Origin: CAZVIK01 sp964627045
GTDB lineage: Bacteria; Acidobacteriota; Terriglobia; Bryobacterales; Bryobacteraceae
NCBI GenBank assembly: GCA_964627045.1
Contig: CAZVIK010000001.1
Span: 1-64,000 of the forward strand
Reading direction: 5' to 3'
Length of the DNA stretch: 64,000 nucleotides
Part shown: piece after piece, positions 49,016 to 57,559 of the stretch
Position numbering within the stretch: the stretch's first letter is position 1
How the letters are laid out: every line of letters starts with the position of its first letter
The notes under the pieces: generated by a model
What the model was told of the DNA's origin: nothing
What the model saw: only the letters and a program-made list of their open reading frames with translations
The model's database searches: none
Made by a program: the position numbers and the translations under genes

Positions 49016-49788
49016 TTTCGCCGGCGCTTTGGAAGCGGATTGCGTTGGGCTTGTGGGCTCCGTTGCTCGTGCTCGCCTGCTGGCAATTTGCCGTGCGCTG
49101 GGGAATGCTGGATCCGTTGTTCTTTCCTCCCCCTTCGGAACTGGTGGGGGTCGGCCTGAAGATGGTAACCAGCGGCGAGTTGCCCGGGCATGTGCAGGCC
49201 ACTCTCGTCCGTTCCCTCGGCGGGTTTGCCATTGGAGCGATATCCGGCCTTTGCTTTGGGCTTGTCATGGGCGCGTCGCGGCGGCTGCGCCAGTCCGCCG
49301 AGCCACTGTTGTCGGCATTGTTCGCCACGCCGAAACTCAGCCTGTTCCCGATGCTGCTTCTCTTGTTGGGAGTGGGCGACGCCGCCAAGATCGCCTTGAT
49401 CGCCCTGAGCACCTTTATTCTCGTCGCCTTCCACGCCCTTGATGCCGTGCTCAATGTCAACAAGGCCTACGCGGAGATGGCCGCCAATTATGGGGCGGGA
49501 ACCCGGGATCTGCTGCGCCACGTCTACCTGCCGGCGTGTTTGCCGCAGGTCTTCACGGGTTTGCGGCTGGCTCTGAGCCGTTCGTTGGTCTCGGCGATCT
49601 CCGTGGAATTAATCAGTGCGCAGGACGGTCTGGGCAGCCTCATCTGGATCTCCTGGCAGACTCTGGCGACCGAACGCCTCTACGTCGCCATCGTGACCTC
49701 GGCCGCGCTTGGGGTGCTGCTGCATCACGTACTACGCCGTCTGGAGGCCGCGTTGCTCCCCTGGAGAGGCCGCCATGCCGCCGCTTGA
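49012..49788 (+). CDS. ABC transporter permease, nitrate/sulfonate/taurine type
   Basis: The 258-residue inner-membrane protein has about six helices and the BPD_transp_1 coupling loop (MAANYGAGTRDLLRHVYLPACLPQVFTGLRLAL), the EAA motif that contacts the ATPase. WQFAVRWGMLDPLFFPPPSELV matches the SsuC/TauC N-terminus. It begins in ATGA overlap with the ATPase gene and its last 14 bases overlap the next gene, so all are co-translated. Confidence 0.93.
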   Translation: MISPALWKRIALGLWAPLLVLACWQFAVRWGMLDPLFFPPPSELVGVGLKMVTSGELPGHVQATLVRSLGGFAIGAISGLCFGLVMGASRRLRQSAEPLLSALFATPKLSLFPMLLLLLGVGDAAKIALIALSTFILVAFHALDAVLNVNKAYAEMAANYGAGTRDLLRHVYLPACLPQVFTGLRLALSRSLVSAISVELISAQDGLGSLIWISWQTLATERLYVAIVTSAALGVLLHHVLRRLEAALLPWRGRHAAA

Positions 49789-51379
49789 CCGTGGCCTTTG
49801 GGAGAAGCTCGGCTACTACCGCCGCATGCTAACAGGCATGCGGGCGCTGCTGAAGAAGCCGCCGTATGCCGATCCGGAGGCGGTAATCCGCCACCAGTTT
49901 GCCCACCGGGAGGAGATCTGGCTTCGCCTGGTCGAACGTGTGGTGTTCGCCAATCCGGAGAACCCGTACCACCAGATGTTCCATTTGGCGGGTTGCACGC
50001 ACGGGGACCTGAGCGCCGCGGTATCCAAGGACGGCCTGGAATCGACTCTCGCCGCGCTGCATCGTGCGGGCGTGTATCTCACGCACGATGAGTTCAAGGG
50101 GCGGAAGCCAATCGTGCGCTCCAACCGCACCTTGGAAGCCAAGCCGGCATGGTACTTTAACCCACTCGTCAAGGGCGGCGGAATTGAGTCGACCAGCGGT
50201 GGGAGCCGCAGCCCCGGCACGCGGATCGGCGGCGCCATTCCCGCGCGCCTCTACGGGGAGGCTCGCCGCCGGCTGCGGTATCGGGAACTGGGGGTCGAGG
50301 ACTTCGAACAGGTGAGCGTCAAGGCCATCCTGCCCGCCGCCGACGGCCTGCTCGGATGCATCCTCGCATCGCGCGCCGGTATGCGGCAGGGGCCCTGGTT
50401 CTCCATTACCACCTCTTCGCTGGACGACGCGCATTACCGTTTCGCGACCAACTGCCTGGTGGCCCTGGCGCGCGCCCACGGGGAACAGGTGCCTTTTCCG
50501 GAGAGCCTGCCCTCCAACGATTATTCCCGCGTCTCCGCCTGGATTGCCGGACGCCGCCGCCAGGGGGTGCCCTCGGTGGTGTGCGCACACCCGAGTCCCG
50601 CCGCGCGTATAGCCGCGGCCGCGGCCGAAAACGGGCACGAGATCCAGGGAACCGTGTTCCTGGTTGGCGGCGAAGCGCTGACCGGCGCCCGGCGCCGGGT
50701 GATCGAGTCGGCGGGCGCGAGCGTTTTCCCGAGCTATCCCATCAGCGAAGTTGGGGGCGTTGGCTCGGCCTGCCGCCAGATGACTTCGGGCAACTGCGTG
50801 CACATCAGCGAGGATTCGATGGCCGTCATCAGCTACCGCCGGAAAGCGCCGCTGAGCGAGGCCGAGGTCGATTCGCTCCTGATGACCACGCTGGTGGAAC
50901 ACGGCAACTGTGTGTTGATCAACGTTGAAATGGACGACTGCGGCGTGATTGAGCCGGCCACCTGCGATTGCCTCTACTCGCGGATCGGCTTCCGCCGCCG
51001 CATCCGGGACATTGCCAGCTTCGGAAAACTTACCGGAATCGGCGTGACGCTGGTGGGGACCGACGTCATCCGGATTCTGGAAGAAACGCTCCCGTCGCGT
51101 TTTGGCGGAAGCGTAACCGATTATCAACTGGTGGAATGCGACGGCGGTGCACAGGCGCGGCTTCAACTCAGGGTCGGCCGGCGCGTGGCGGTCGCCTCGC
51201 TTGACGGCATCAAGGACTGTTTCCTTCGGGAGTTGCGCCAGTTCGAAGGCGGGGCGGGCGCCTCGCGGATCTGGCGCGACACCGGCGCGCTGGAGGTGGT
51301 CCACGAAGACCCGTTGGTCACCTTGCGCGGAAAGGTGCTCCCGTTACATCTCCTCGGGAGGCAGGAAAAGACGGCATGA
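49775..51379 (+). CDS. PaaK/CapK-like adenylate-forming enzyme
   Basis: This 534-residue protein resembles the phenylacetate-CoA ligase / CapK branch of the ANL superfamily, which activates a carboxylate as acyl-adenylate. The phosphate-binding loop is STSGGSRSPGTR (139-150), the adenine/core motif is near SYPISEVGGVGS (about 320), and the hinge region is DIASFGKLTGIGVTLVGTDVIRILEE with the C-terminal mini-domain following. The loop differs from the usual SSGTTG, and the core Y-G-T/S-E motif reads ISEVGG. No signal peptide is present, so it works in the cytoplasm. Sitting between an importer's permease and its binding protein is very unusual and suggests it acts on the imported compound. It overlaps the permease by 14 bases and the binding-protein start in ATGA. 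Confidence 0.8.
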   Translation: MPPLDRGLWEKLGYYRRMLTGMRALLKKPPYADPEAVIRHQFAHREEIWLRLVERVVFANPENPYHQMFHLAGCTHGDLSAAVSKDGLESTLAALHRAGVYLTHDEFKGRKPIVRSNRTLEAKPAWYFNPLVKGGGIESTSGGSRSPGTRIGGAIPARLYGEARRRLRYRELGVEDFEQVSVKAILPAADGLLGCILASRAGMRQGPWFSITTSSLDDAHYRFATNCLVALARAHGEQVPFPESLPSNDYSRVSAWIAGRRRQGVPSVVCAHPSPAARIAAAAAENGHEIQGTVFLVGGEALTGARRRVIESAGASVFPSYPISEVGGVGSACRQMTSGNCVHISEDSMAVISYRRKAPLSEAEVDSLLMTTLVEHGNCVLINVEMDDCGVIEPATCDCLYSRIGFRRRIRDIASFGKLTGIGVTLVGTDVIRILEETLPSRFGGSVTDYQLVECDGGAQARLQLRVGRRVAVASLDGIKDCFLRELRQFEGGAGASRIWRDTGALEVVHEDPLVTLRGKVLPLHLLGRQEKTA

Positions 51380-52389
51380 ATCGTAGAACTGTGTTGTCCG
51401 CCGGAGCGGTATGGGCGGCGGTCGCCCTCGCCGGATGCGGGAGGAAGAAATCTACGTTGCGGCGGCTCCGGGTCGCCCTGGTTCCGAGGTTCACATTGGC
51501 CCCGCTCTACCTGGCCGACGAGAAGGGGTACTTCGCGGCAGAGGGAATTGAGATGGAGCGGCTTCCCTTGTCGCAGGCCAACGAGGTGCTGCCAATGCTG
51601 GCAGCGGGAAAGGTGGATGTCGCGTTCACCTCCGTCGGCCCGGCGCTGATTAACGCCGTAGTCCGCGGTGCGCCCATCCGCGTCGTCGCGGCGCGCGACA
51701 TGGTGGTCCCCGGATGTACCACCGGCGGCACGGTCTTTGCCAGCGCCAAGGCGTTCCCCGATGGATTGAAAGACCTCCGCCCGCTTCGGGGCAAGCGCGT
51801 CGTTGTGAACAACAGCACCGGGGTGATGTCTTTTTTCCTCGACGAGTTACTCAAAGCCTCGGGAATGACGCGCAAGGACATCAAGATCGTGGGCCTGAGG
51901 TCTATGGATGGTGTGGCCGCGCTGCTGGGGGGCAAGGTGGACGCTCTCGTGGCGGCCAATCTGGACAAGGACCTCTCGCTGGTCAGTGCCAAGATCGTGA
52001 GAGGCGTCAGCTTTGCGGAACTGTCCCCGAATTTCCAATACACCTTCGTGCTCTTCGGGAAGGCGCTCGTCGAAGGCAACCGCCGTGACGGCGTCGGCTT
52101 CCTAAGGGCGTATCTGCGCGGGTTGCGTGGGTTTCAGTCGGGCGAGAGTCCGAAGTCCCTGGAGGATCTGGCGCTGGCGGCGCACTCGGACCCCGGGGCG
52201 GTGCAGGAAGCCTGCCGCCAGGGATTCGCCGGCGATGGCATCGTGAATCCCGGCGACGTCGAGCGGCTGGTGAATTGGGCCGTGGCGGGCGGCTTCTGTG
52301 AGAAGGCGCCGCCTCTGGACCGGCTGTTGGACAACACCATGGTGCAGGAGGCGTACTTGTCTCTCCGGGAGGACGGGAAACGACGATGA
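51376..52389 (+). CDS. ABC substrate-binding lipoprotein (NMT1/SsuA-like)
   Basis: The 337-residue protein has a lipoprotein leader (AVWAAVALAGC with Cys21) and a type II periplasmic-binding fold of the NMT1/ThiY/SsuA family: LRVALVPRFTLAPLYLADEKGYFAAEGIEMERL at the start, then AAGKVDVAFTSVGPALINAVVRGAPIRVVA. It should deliver substrate to the permease two genes upstream. Ligands in this family include pyrimidine precursors, sulfonates, nitrate and aromatic acids. It starts in ATGA with the ligase gene and ends in ATGA with the TonB receptor gene. Confidence 0.92.
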   Translation: MNRRTVLSAGAVWAAVALAGCGRKKSTLRRLRVALVPRFTLAPLYLADEKGYFAAEGIEMERLPLSQANEVLPMLAAGKVDVAFTSVGPALINAVVRGAPIRVVAARDMVVPGCTTGGTVFASAKAFPDGLKDLRPLRGKRVVVNNSTGVMSFFLDELLKASGMTRKDIKIVGLRSMDGVAALLGGKVDALVAANLDKDLSLVSAKIVRGVSFAELSPNFQYTFVLFGKALVEGNRRDGVGFLRAYLRGLRGFQSGESPKSLEDLALAAHSDPGAVQEACRQGFAGDGIVNPGDVERLVNWAVAGGFCEKAPPLDRLLDNTMVQEAYLSLREDGKRR

Positions 52390-55300
52390 CGTGGCGCGGA
52401 ATCGTGTTGGCGTGTTTGGCGGTGGCGCCCCTGATGGCGCAGACCTCCGGGTCGGTCGAGGGGATCGTGCGGGACCCCAGCGGAGCCGTGGTCCCGGGCG
52501 CGCGGGTGATGGTGGTGGAGGAGGCCACCGCCGCGCCACGGCTGGCGGTAACGGATTCTGCCGGCCGCTTCCAGGTGCCGCGTCTTGCGCCGGGAACCTA
52601 CGAGATCACCGTCGGCCGCGCCGGGTTCCGCGACCAGTCTCAATCCGGCGTCCACGTCGAATCCGGCGCCTCGGCGCGGGCCGATTTCTCCCTCGTGCTC
52701 GAGGGATACCGCGACCAGGTGGCCGTCTCGGCGGAAGCCATATTGATCGACGCGACTCCGTCGGGGGCCGCCAGCTTTGTGCGCCAGCAGCAACTGGAGG
52801 ACCTGCCGGTGGCCGGCCGCGACGTCTTTGAACTGGCGGCGCAACAGCCTGGGGTTCTGTTCGTGAGGAACGCCGACCAAAGTGTGACGCGCGGGCAGGG
52901 GCCCAAGTTCTCGGTGCATGGCGTGCGCCCTTCGCAGAACGGTTTTTTGTTGGATGGGATTCCCATTAGCGATTCGGCCGGCTCGGTGGCGGCCAGCGCG
53001 GCTCAGGTGACCCTCGGCGTGGAGTCGATGCGCGAAGTGGTGATCGTCACCAGCCCGTTCAGCGCCGAGTATGGCCGTTCGGCGGGCGCGGTGTTCACGG
53101 CCGTAACCAAATCCGGTGGCAATCAGTGGCACGGCGCCGCCTATGAGTATTTCCGGAATGACGCCCTGGACGCCCGCAACTTCTTCGCTGACCCGGCCGA
53201 GGCGTCCCAGCCCTTCCGGCGCAACCAGTTCGGAGGGCTGCTCAGCGGGCCCCTTTACCGCAACCGCGCCTTTTTCCTCGTCAATTACGAGGCGATTCGG
53301 GAGACTCGCTCTTCCACGATGCGGCCCGTGGTCCCCGACGCTAATGCGAGAATCGGCCTGCTGCCGGCGGCAGGAGGAGCCAAGACCGTCGCCGTCGCTG
53401 CTGCGGTGAAGCCTTACCTGGATCTTTATCCGCTTCCTAACGGGAGGAACTTCGGGGACGGCACCGGGGAGTTCCTGCATCCCTCGGTGCGCGGTATGCG
53501 GGAGGACTACGTCAGTGGGAAGTTGGATCTCCTGCTGAGCCCAACCTTCCGTTTGGCCGGCCGCTACGCCTTCGACGATGCCGAGCAGAGCCAGCCGCAA
53601 CCGCTCGCCATCTGGAATTTCCTCACGGTGACTCAAAACCAGTTCGCCAGCGCCGAAATGCAGAACGTGTTGTCGCCCCGCACGGTCCACACCCTCCGTT
53701 CGGCCTTCAGCCGCGTGCCCGCGTCGGAGTTAGCCCGTCTGATGATCCAGGTTCCCGGCTCCCTTTCGTTCGTCCCCGGCCAGCCGCTTGGAGTAATCGC
53801 CGTCACCGGGCTCGCCGATATCGGGCCCTCGACCGTGCGGCAGCGCCCGCGGAGCCACATCCTGAACACCTATCAGGCGAATGACGATTTCGTGCACGTG
53901 CGCGGGCGCGACACGCTCAAGATCGGCGCCGGCTTGTACCGCATCCAATTCAACCAGGTAGCCGACTTCAGTGCCTGCGGGTACTACCAGTTCAACTCGC
54001 TCCAGGAGTTTTTGGCGGGTACCGCCCGCACGGCCGACGTCATGGTCCCCGGCTCGGATTCCCGCCGGGGCTGGCGCCAGACGCAGGGCTTTGTCTACTT
54101 CCAGCACGAGGTCCGCTGGCGGCCCGAGTTGAGCTTCGCTTACGGAATCCGCTTCGAATCGGCGAACACCCCGAGTGAGGTTAACGGGAAGGCATCCGCG
54201 CTGATCGACTACTTGGCCGACAGCGCCGTGACCGTCGGTGCGCCTCCCTATCGCAACCCTTCCGGCCGCACGCTGGCGCCGCGCGTGTCCGTCTCATGGG
54301 ACCCCTGGGGCAACGGACGCACAGTCGTCCGCGCCGGCGCCGGCATCTTCCAGGACCTGGTCGGCGTGCGCGACCTGATCGTCGCCGGCGGGCGCATGCC
54401 GCCGTTTTTCAGCCGCGTCTCGGTGACGCGCCCTACGTTCCCCAAACTCTTGGCGGCGATCCAGGGATCGGCGCCGTTAACCGCTCTGGATACCATCGAC
54501 TACAACTTGCAGCAACCCTACGTGGCGCAGTTCCAGCTATCCGTGGAACGGCAGATCGGCGGCGCCATGGTGGTGGGCGCCACCTACGCCGGCTCGCGCG
54601 GCGTCCACCTGATGAGTTTTGTCGGCAACGTCAACGCCACGCGGCCGCAATATCTTCCCGACGGTCGGATCTATCTCGCGGCGGACGCCGGACGGCTGAA
54701 TCCGGCGTTTTCGCAGATCGCCATGCGCCGAAGCCAGTTCGATTCCGTGCACCACGGTCTAACGTTGACCGTGCGCCGGCGGTGGCAGGGCGGGCTGGGA
54801 TTTCAGGCGAATTACCAGTGGGCCAAGTCGATCGACAACTCGTCTTCCACCATCACCAACGACTACTCCGGGACCGACTCGGTGCCGACCGTCTACGACT
54901 ACCGCGCCAATCGCGGCCCCTCGGACTTTGACCAGCGTGGAGTGCTTTCCGGGAACCTGTCCTGGGCGGTCCCCTCCGGACGCGGCGGCGGGTTGGCCCG
55001 TCTCTGGCACGGATGGGAGCTGCACGCGCTCGTGAGTGCGCAGACCGGCCTTCCGTTCGCACCCACCGTCGGATTTGACCGGGTGCGGCTGCTGACGACG
55101 CGGGTCGACTTGGGCCAGCGTCCCGACTACGCCGGATTCGGCCGGAAGGCCGTCCTCGGCGGGCCGGACCGGTATTTCGATCCCACCGTGTTCGCGTTGC
55201 CCGCGGCGGGTTACTTCGGAACCCTGGGGCGGAACACGCTGGTTGGGCCGGGCCTGTTCACAGTGGATGCCGCTCTCCATCGGACGCTCTTCCGCAACGA

Positions 55301-55481
55301 ACGCCAGAACCTGAGCCTCCGCGTCCAGGCGTTCAACCTGGCCAACCGCGCGAATTTCCGGCAGCCGTCCGGGCTCGCCCTGTTTGAGAGCACCGGAGAG
55401 CGGCTCGGGAGCGCCGGGAGGATCACAGAGACCGCCACCCCCTCCCGTCAACTGCAAATGGCCCTTCGATGGACGTTCTAG
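52386..55481 (+). CDS. Oar-like TonB-dependent receptor with carboxypeptidase-regulatory domain
   Basis: The 1031-residue outer-membrane protein has a signal peptide (RGIVLACLAVAPLMAQ), an N-terminal CarboxypepD_reg Ig-like domain (SVEGIVRDPSGAVVPGARVMV to about 105), a plug domain (LEDLPVAGRDVFELAAQQPGVL to FTAVTKSGGN) and a large barrel ending in LQMALRWTF, with terminal Phe. Oar-type receptors are abundant in Acidobacteriota and are linked to import of large or glycan ligands. Here it directly follows the ABC importer genes with a shared ATGA, so it probably brings the same ligand across the outer membrane. Its 3' end overlaps the deacetylase gene by 13 bases. Confidence 0.93.
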   Translation: MTWRGIVLACLAVAPLMAQTSGSVEGIVRDPSGAVVPGARVMVVEEATAAPRLAVTDSAGRFQVPRLAPGTYEITVGRAGFRDQSQSGVHVESGASARADFSLVLEGYRDQVAVSAEAILIDATPSGAASFVRQQQLEDLPVAGRDVFELAAQQPGVLFVRNADQSVTRGQGPKFSVHGVRPSQNGFLLDGIPISDSAGSVAASAAQVTLGVESMREVVIVTSPFSAEYGRSAGAVFTAVTKSGGNQWHGAAYEYFRNDALDARNFFADPAEASQPFRRNQFGGLLSGPLYRNRAFFLVNYEAIRETRSSTMRPVVPDANARIGLLPAAGGAKTVAVAAAVKPYLDLYPLPNGRNFGDGTGEFLHPSVRGMREDYVSGKLDLLLSPTFRLAGRYAFDDAEQSQPQPLAIWNFLTVTQNQFASAEMQNVLSPRTVHTLRSAFSRVPASELARLMIQVPGSLSFVPGQPLGVIAVTGLADIGPSTVRQRPRSHILNTYQANDDFVHVRGRDTLKIGAGLYRIQFNQVADFSACGYYQFNSLQEFLAGTARTADVMVPGSDSRRGWRQTQGFVYFQHEVRWRPELSFAYGIRFESANTPSEVNGKASALIDYLADSAVTVGAPPYRNPSGRTLAPRVSVSWDPWGNGRTVVRAGAGIFQDLVGVRDLIVAGGRMPPFFSRVSVTRPTFPKLLAAIQGSAPLTALDTIDYNLQQPYVAQFQLSVERQIGGAMVVGATYAGSRGVHLMSFVGNVNATRPQYLPDGRIYLAADAGRLNPAFSQIAMRRSQFDSVHHGLTLTVRRRWQGGLGFQANYQWAKSIDNSSSTITNDYSGTDSVPTVYDYRANRGPSDFDQRGVLSGNLSWAVPSGRGGGLARLWHGWELHALVSAQTGLPFAPTVGFDRVRLLTTRVDLGQRPDYAGFGRKAVLGGPDRYFDPTVFALPAAGYFGTLGRNTLVGPGLFTVDAALHRTLFRNERQNLSLRVQAFNLANRANFRQPSGLALFESTGERLGSAGRITETATPSRQLQMALRWTF

Positions 55482-56281
55482 CGCGCAGCGCGGTGGAGGA
55501 AGGCGCCGGCGCTGGCGGGCCGGCCCGCTCCATCCCCGTGTTGACGTTTCACGCCATCGAGGATGCGCGCGACGTTACCGCCTTTCCTCCGGGGCTTTTT
55601 CGCGCCGGGCTGAAGGGCTTGGCGGCGAGGTCCCTGCGCGCGGAGCCGCTGGAATCGGTGGCGGCTCGCATCCGGCGCGGGGCGGGCTTCGCCGCGCGGA
55701 CTATGGCGCTCACTTTCGACGACGGCTACCGGTCGGTCTACACCGATGCGTTTCCGGTGTTGGCAAGCCTCGGCATGAGCGCGACTGTGTTTTTGTGCAC
55801 GGGCCGCGATGCGGGCCCGCTCTCTGCCGGGCTTCCCTCCCTTGGCGGGCGGCCCATGCTGAGCTGGGGACAGATTCGCGAGATGCACCGCGCGGGGATC
55901 TCGTTCGGGGCTCACACGCTGACTCATCCGGACCTGACGCGGTTGGCTCCCCGCGAGATCGAGGTCGAAGTCCGCGAATCTCAGGCCCGGATTGAAGACG
56001 CCATTGGCGCGCCGGTGCGAGCGTTCGCCTACCCGTTCGGGCGTTTCAACCGCGCCTGCCTTGAGGTCGTCGGCCGGTACTTCGACGTAGCGTGTTCGGA
56101 CCGGCTCGGCTTGGTCCGCGCATCTTCGGATATCTTTGCGCTGCCGCGCGTGGACGCTTACTACCTGCGCTCGGAGCGGATGTTCGCGGGCGTGGCGTCG
56201 CGGTTTTTGGGTACTTACGTGGCGGCGCGCTCCTTGCCGCGGGGGTTGCGCCGCATGCTGATGAACTGCGTCGGAGGTTAG
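55469..56281 (+). CDS. NodB-type polysaccharide deacetylase
   Basis: The 270-residue protein has the CE4 metal triad: Asp84-Asp85 in LTFDDGYRSVY, and His149 and His153 in FGAHTLTHPDL. VPVLTFHAIED-like SIPVLTFHAIED and AFAYPFGRFN (substrate-groove Arg and Pro) complete the family pattern. No signal peptide is seen from ATG 55469, so it may act in the cytoplasm on a lipid-linked sugar, or its export signal is missed. It overlaps the TonB receptor gene by 13 bases and ends 1 base before the glycosyltransferase gene. Confidence 0.9.
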   Translation: MDVLARSAVEEGAGAGGPARSIPVLTFHAIEDARDVTAFPPGLFRAGLKGLAARSLRAEPLESVAARIRRGAGFAARTMALTFDDGYRSVYTDAFPVLASLGMSATVFLCTGRDAGPLSAGLPSLGGRPMLSWGQIREMHRAGISFGAHTLTHPDLTRLAPREIEVEVRESQARIEDAIGAPVRAFAYPFGRFNRACLEVVGRYFDVACSDRLGLVRASSDIFALPRVDAYYLRSERMFAGVASRFLGTYVAARSLPRGLRRMLMNCVGG

Positions 56282-56282
56282 C

Positions 56283-57536
56283 TTGGACCGCCCGCTTCGC
56301 TTCGCGATGGTCACGACATTCTACCCGCCATACTCGTTCGGCGGCGATGGGGTCTTCGTGAAGCGGTTGTCCCATGAGCTTGCGGCGCGCGGTCACCAGG
56401 TTACGGTGATCCACAACGCGGACGCCTTCCGCGTGCTTGCTGGGCGCGGCCCGGAAGGCGGATACGACGATCCCTCGAACGTCTCCGTGCAGGCCCTCCA
56501 ATCCCGGACTCCGGTGCTCAGCCTTCTGGCGGCCCACCAGACCGGGACTCCAGCCCTTTATGCGAGTGAACTGCGGCGGCTGCTCTCTCAAGACTTCGAC
56601 GTCATCCACTTCCACAACGTCTCGCTGATGGGAGGCCCCGGCGTTCTGGCGCTGGGCGATGCGTTGAAGCTGTACACCATGCACGAGTACTGGCTGGTGT
56701 GCCCTACACACGGGCTGTTTCGCTTCGGCCGGACGCCATGTTCGAAAAGAATTTGTTCGCTGTGCACGCTATCCTACGGCCGGCCTCCCCAGCTCTGGCG
56801 CTACACAAACCGCCTGAACCATGCGGCAAGGCACGTCGACCTTTTCCTGGCGCCAAGCAGGTTTGTGGCGGCAAAACACGTTGAGCTCGGTCTAAAACGT
56901 CCGATCACCCACCTGCCGAACTTCACTCCCTCGCTGGAGAGCGCCATGCCGAGTGCCGCACCAAACCTCAGCGAGCCATACTTCCTTTTCGTTGGCCGCC
57001 TTGAGTGGCTGAAGGGCCTCCAGACGCTCATCCCGGTGTTTCGGCGATTCCAACGCGCTCAGTTGCGGATCGCCGGAGCCGGAAGCTGCGAGGCGCGCTT
57101 TCGAAGCCTGGCCCGAGATTGCCCGAACATCCAATTCCTTGGCTGGAAGAGCCGCGAGGAGCTTGCTCCTCTGCTTAGCGGGGCCATCGCTCTGATCTTC
57201 CCCTCGGTCAACTTCGAGACCTCCGGGCTGGTGACGTTGGAAGCCTTCAGCCAGGAGACACCGGTGCTCGGTCGCGACCTCGGTTCGCTTCCGGAGGCGA
57301 TCCGCGATAGTGGAGGCGGGTTTCAATACAGGAATGACGAAGAGCTGATTCATGCGATGGAGATGCTCTTGGACCGCCCTGGCCTCAGACGCTCCCTCGG
57401 CCAGAACGCGCGGGCTGCCTGGGCCCGGCTGTGGTCGCCCGAGGTCCACATGGAGCGTTACCTCGGATTGGTGAACGAACTCCTGGAACGCAGAACGGCC
57501 CACCCGGGCGCCGCTGCGGGCGTCGCGTCTCCGTAG
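56283..57536 (+). CDS. GT4 family glycosyltransferase
   Basis: The 417-residue GT-B enzyme has the N-terminal GGDGVFVKRLSHELAARGHQVTVI, an interdomain Cys-rich loop (PCSKRICSLCTLSYG, four Cys, unusual), a conserved FVGRLEWLKG strand and the nucleotide-sugar EX7E motif in NFETSGLVTLEAFS. It should transfer a sugar from an NDP-sugar onto a lipid-linked or envelope acceptor. TTG 56283 begins LDRPLRFAMVT behind GGAGG; no ATG suits. It closes the seven-gene operon, converging with the dehydrogenase gene. Confidence 0.9.
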   Translation: MDRPLRFAMVTTFYPPYSFGGDGVFVKRLSHELAARGHQVTVIHNADAFRVLAGRGPEGGYDDPSNVSVQALQSRTPVLSLLAAHQTGTPALYASELRRLLSQDFDVIHFHNVSLMGGPGVLALGDALKLYTMHEYWLVCPTHGLFRFGRTPCSKRICSLCTLSYGRPPQLWRYTNRLNHAARHVDLFLAPSRFVAAKHVELGLKRPITHLPNFTPSLESAMPSAAPNLSEPYFLFVGRLEWLKGLQTLIPVFRRFQRAQLRIAGAGSCEARFRSLARDCPNIQFLGWKSREELAPLLSGAIALIFPSVNFETSGLVTLEAFSQETPVLGRDLGSLPEAIRDSGGGFQYRNDEELIHAMEMLLDRPGLRRSLGQNARAAWARLWSPEVHMERYLGLVNELLERRTAHPGAAAGVASP

Positions 57537-57559
57537 GACGAAAGGACCCGCCCTTCGCC

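Noticed and set aside
49829..53690. Large minus-strand frames under the ligase, binding-protein and receptor genes
   Set aside because: Antisense shadows with no ribosome binding sites or motifs.
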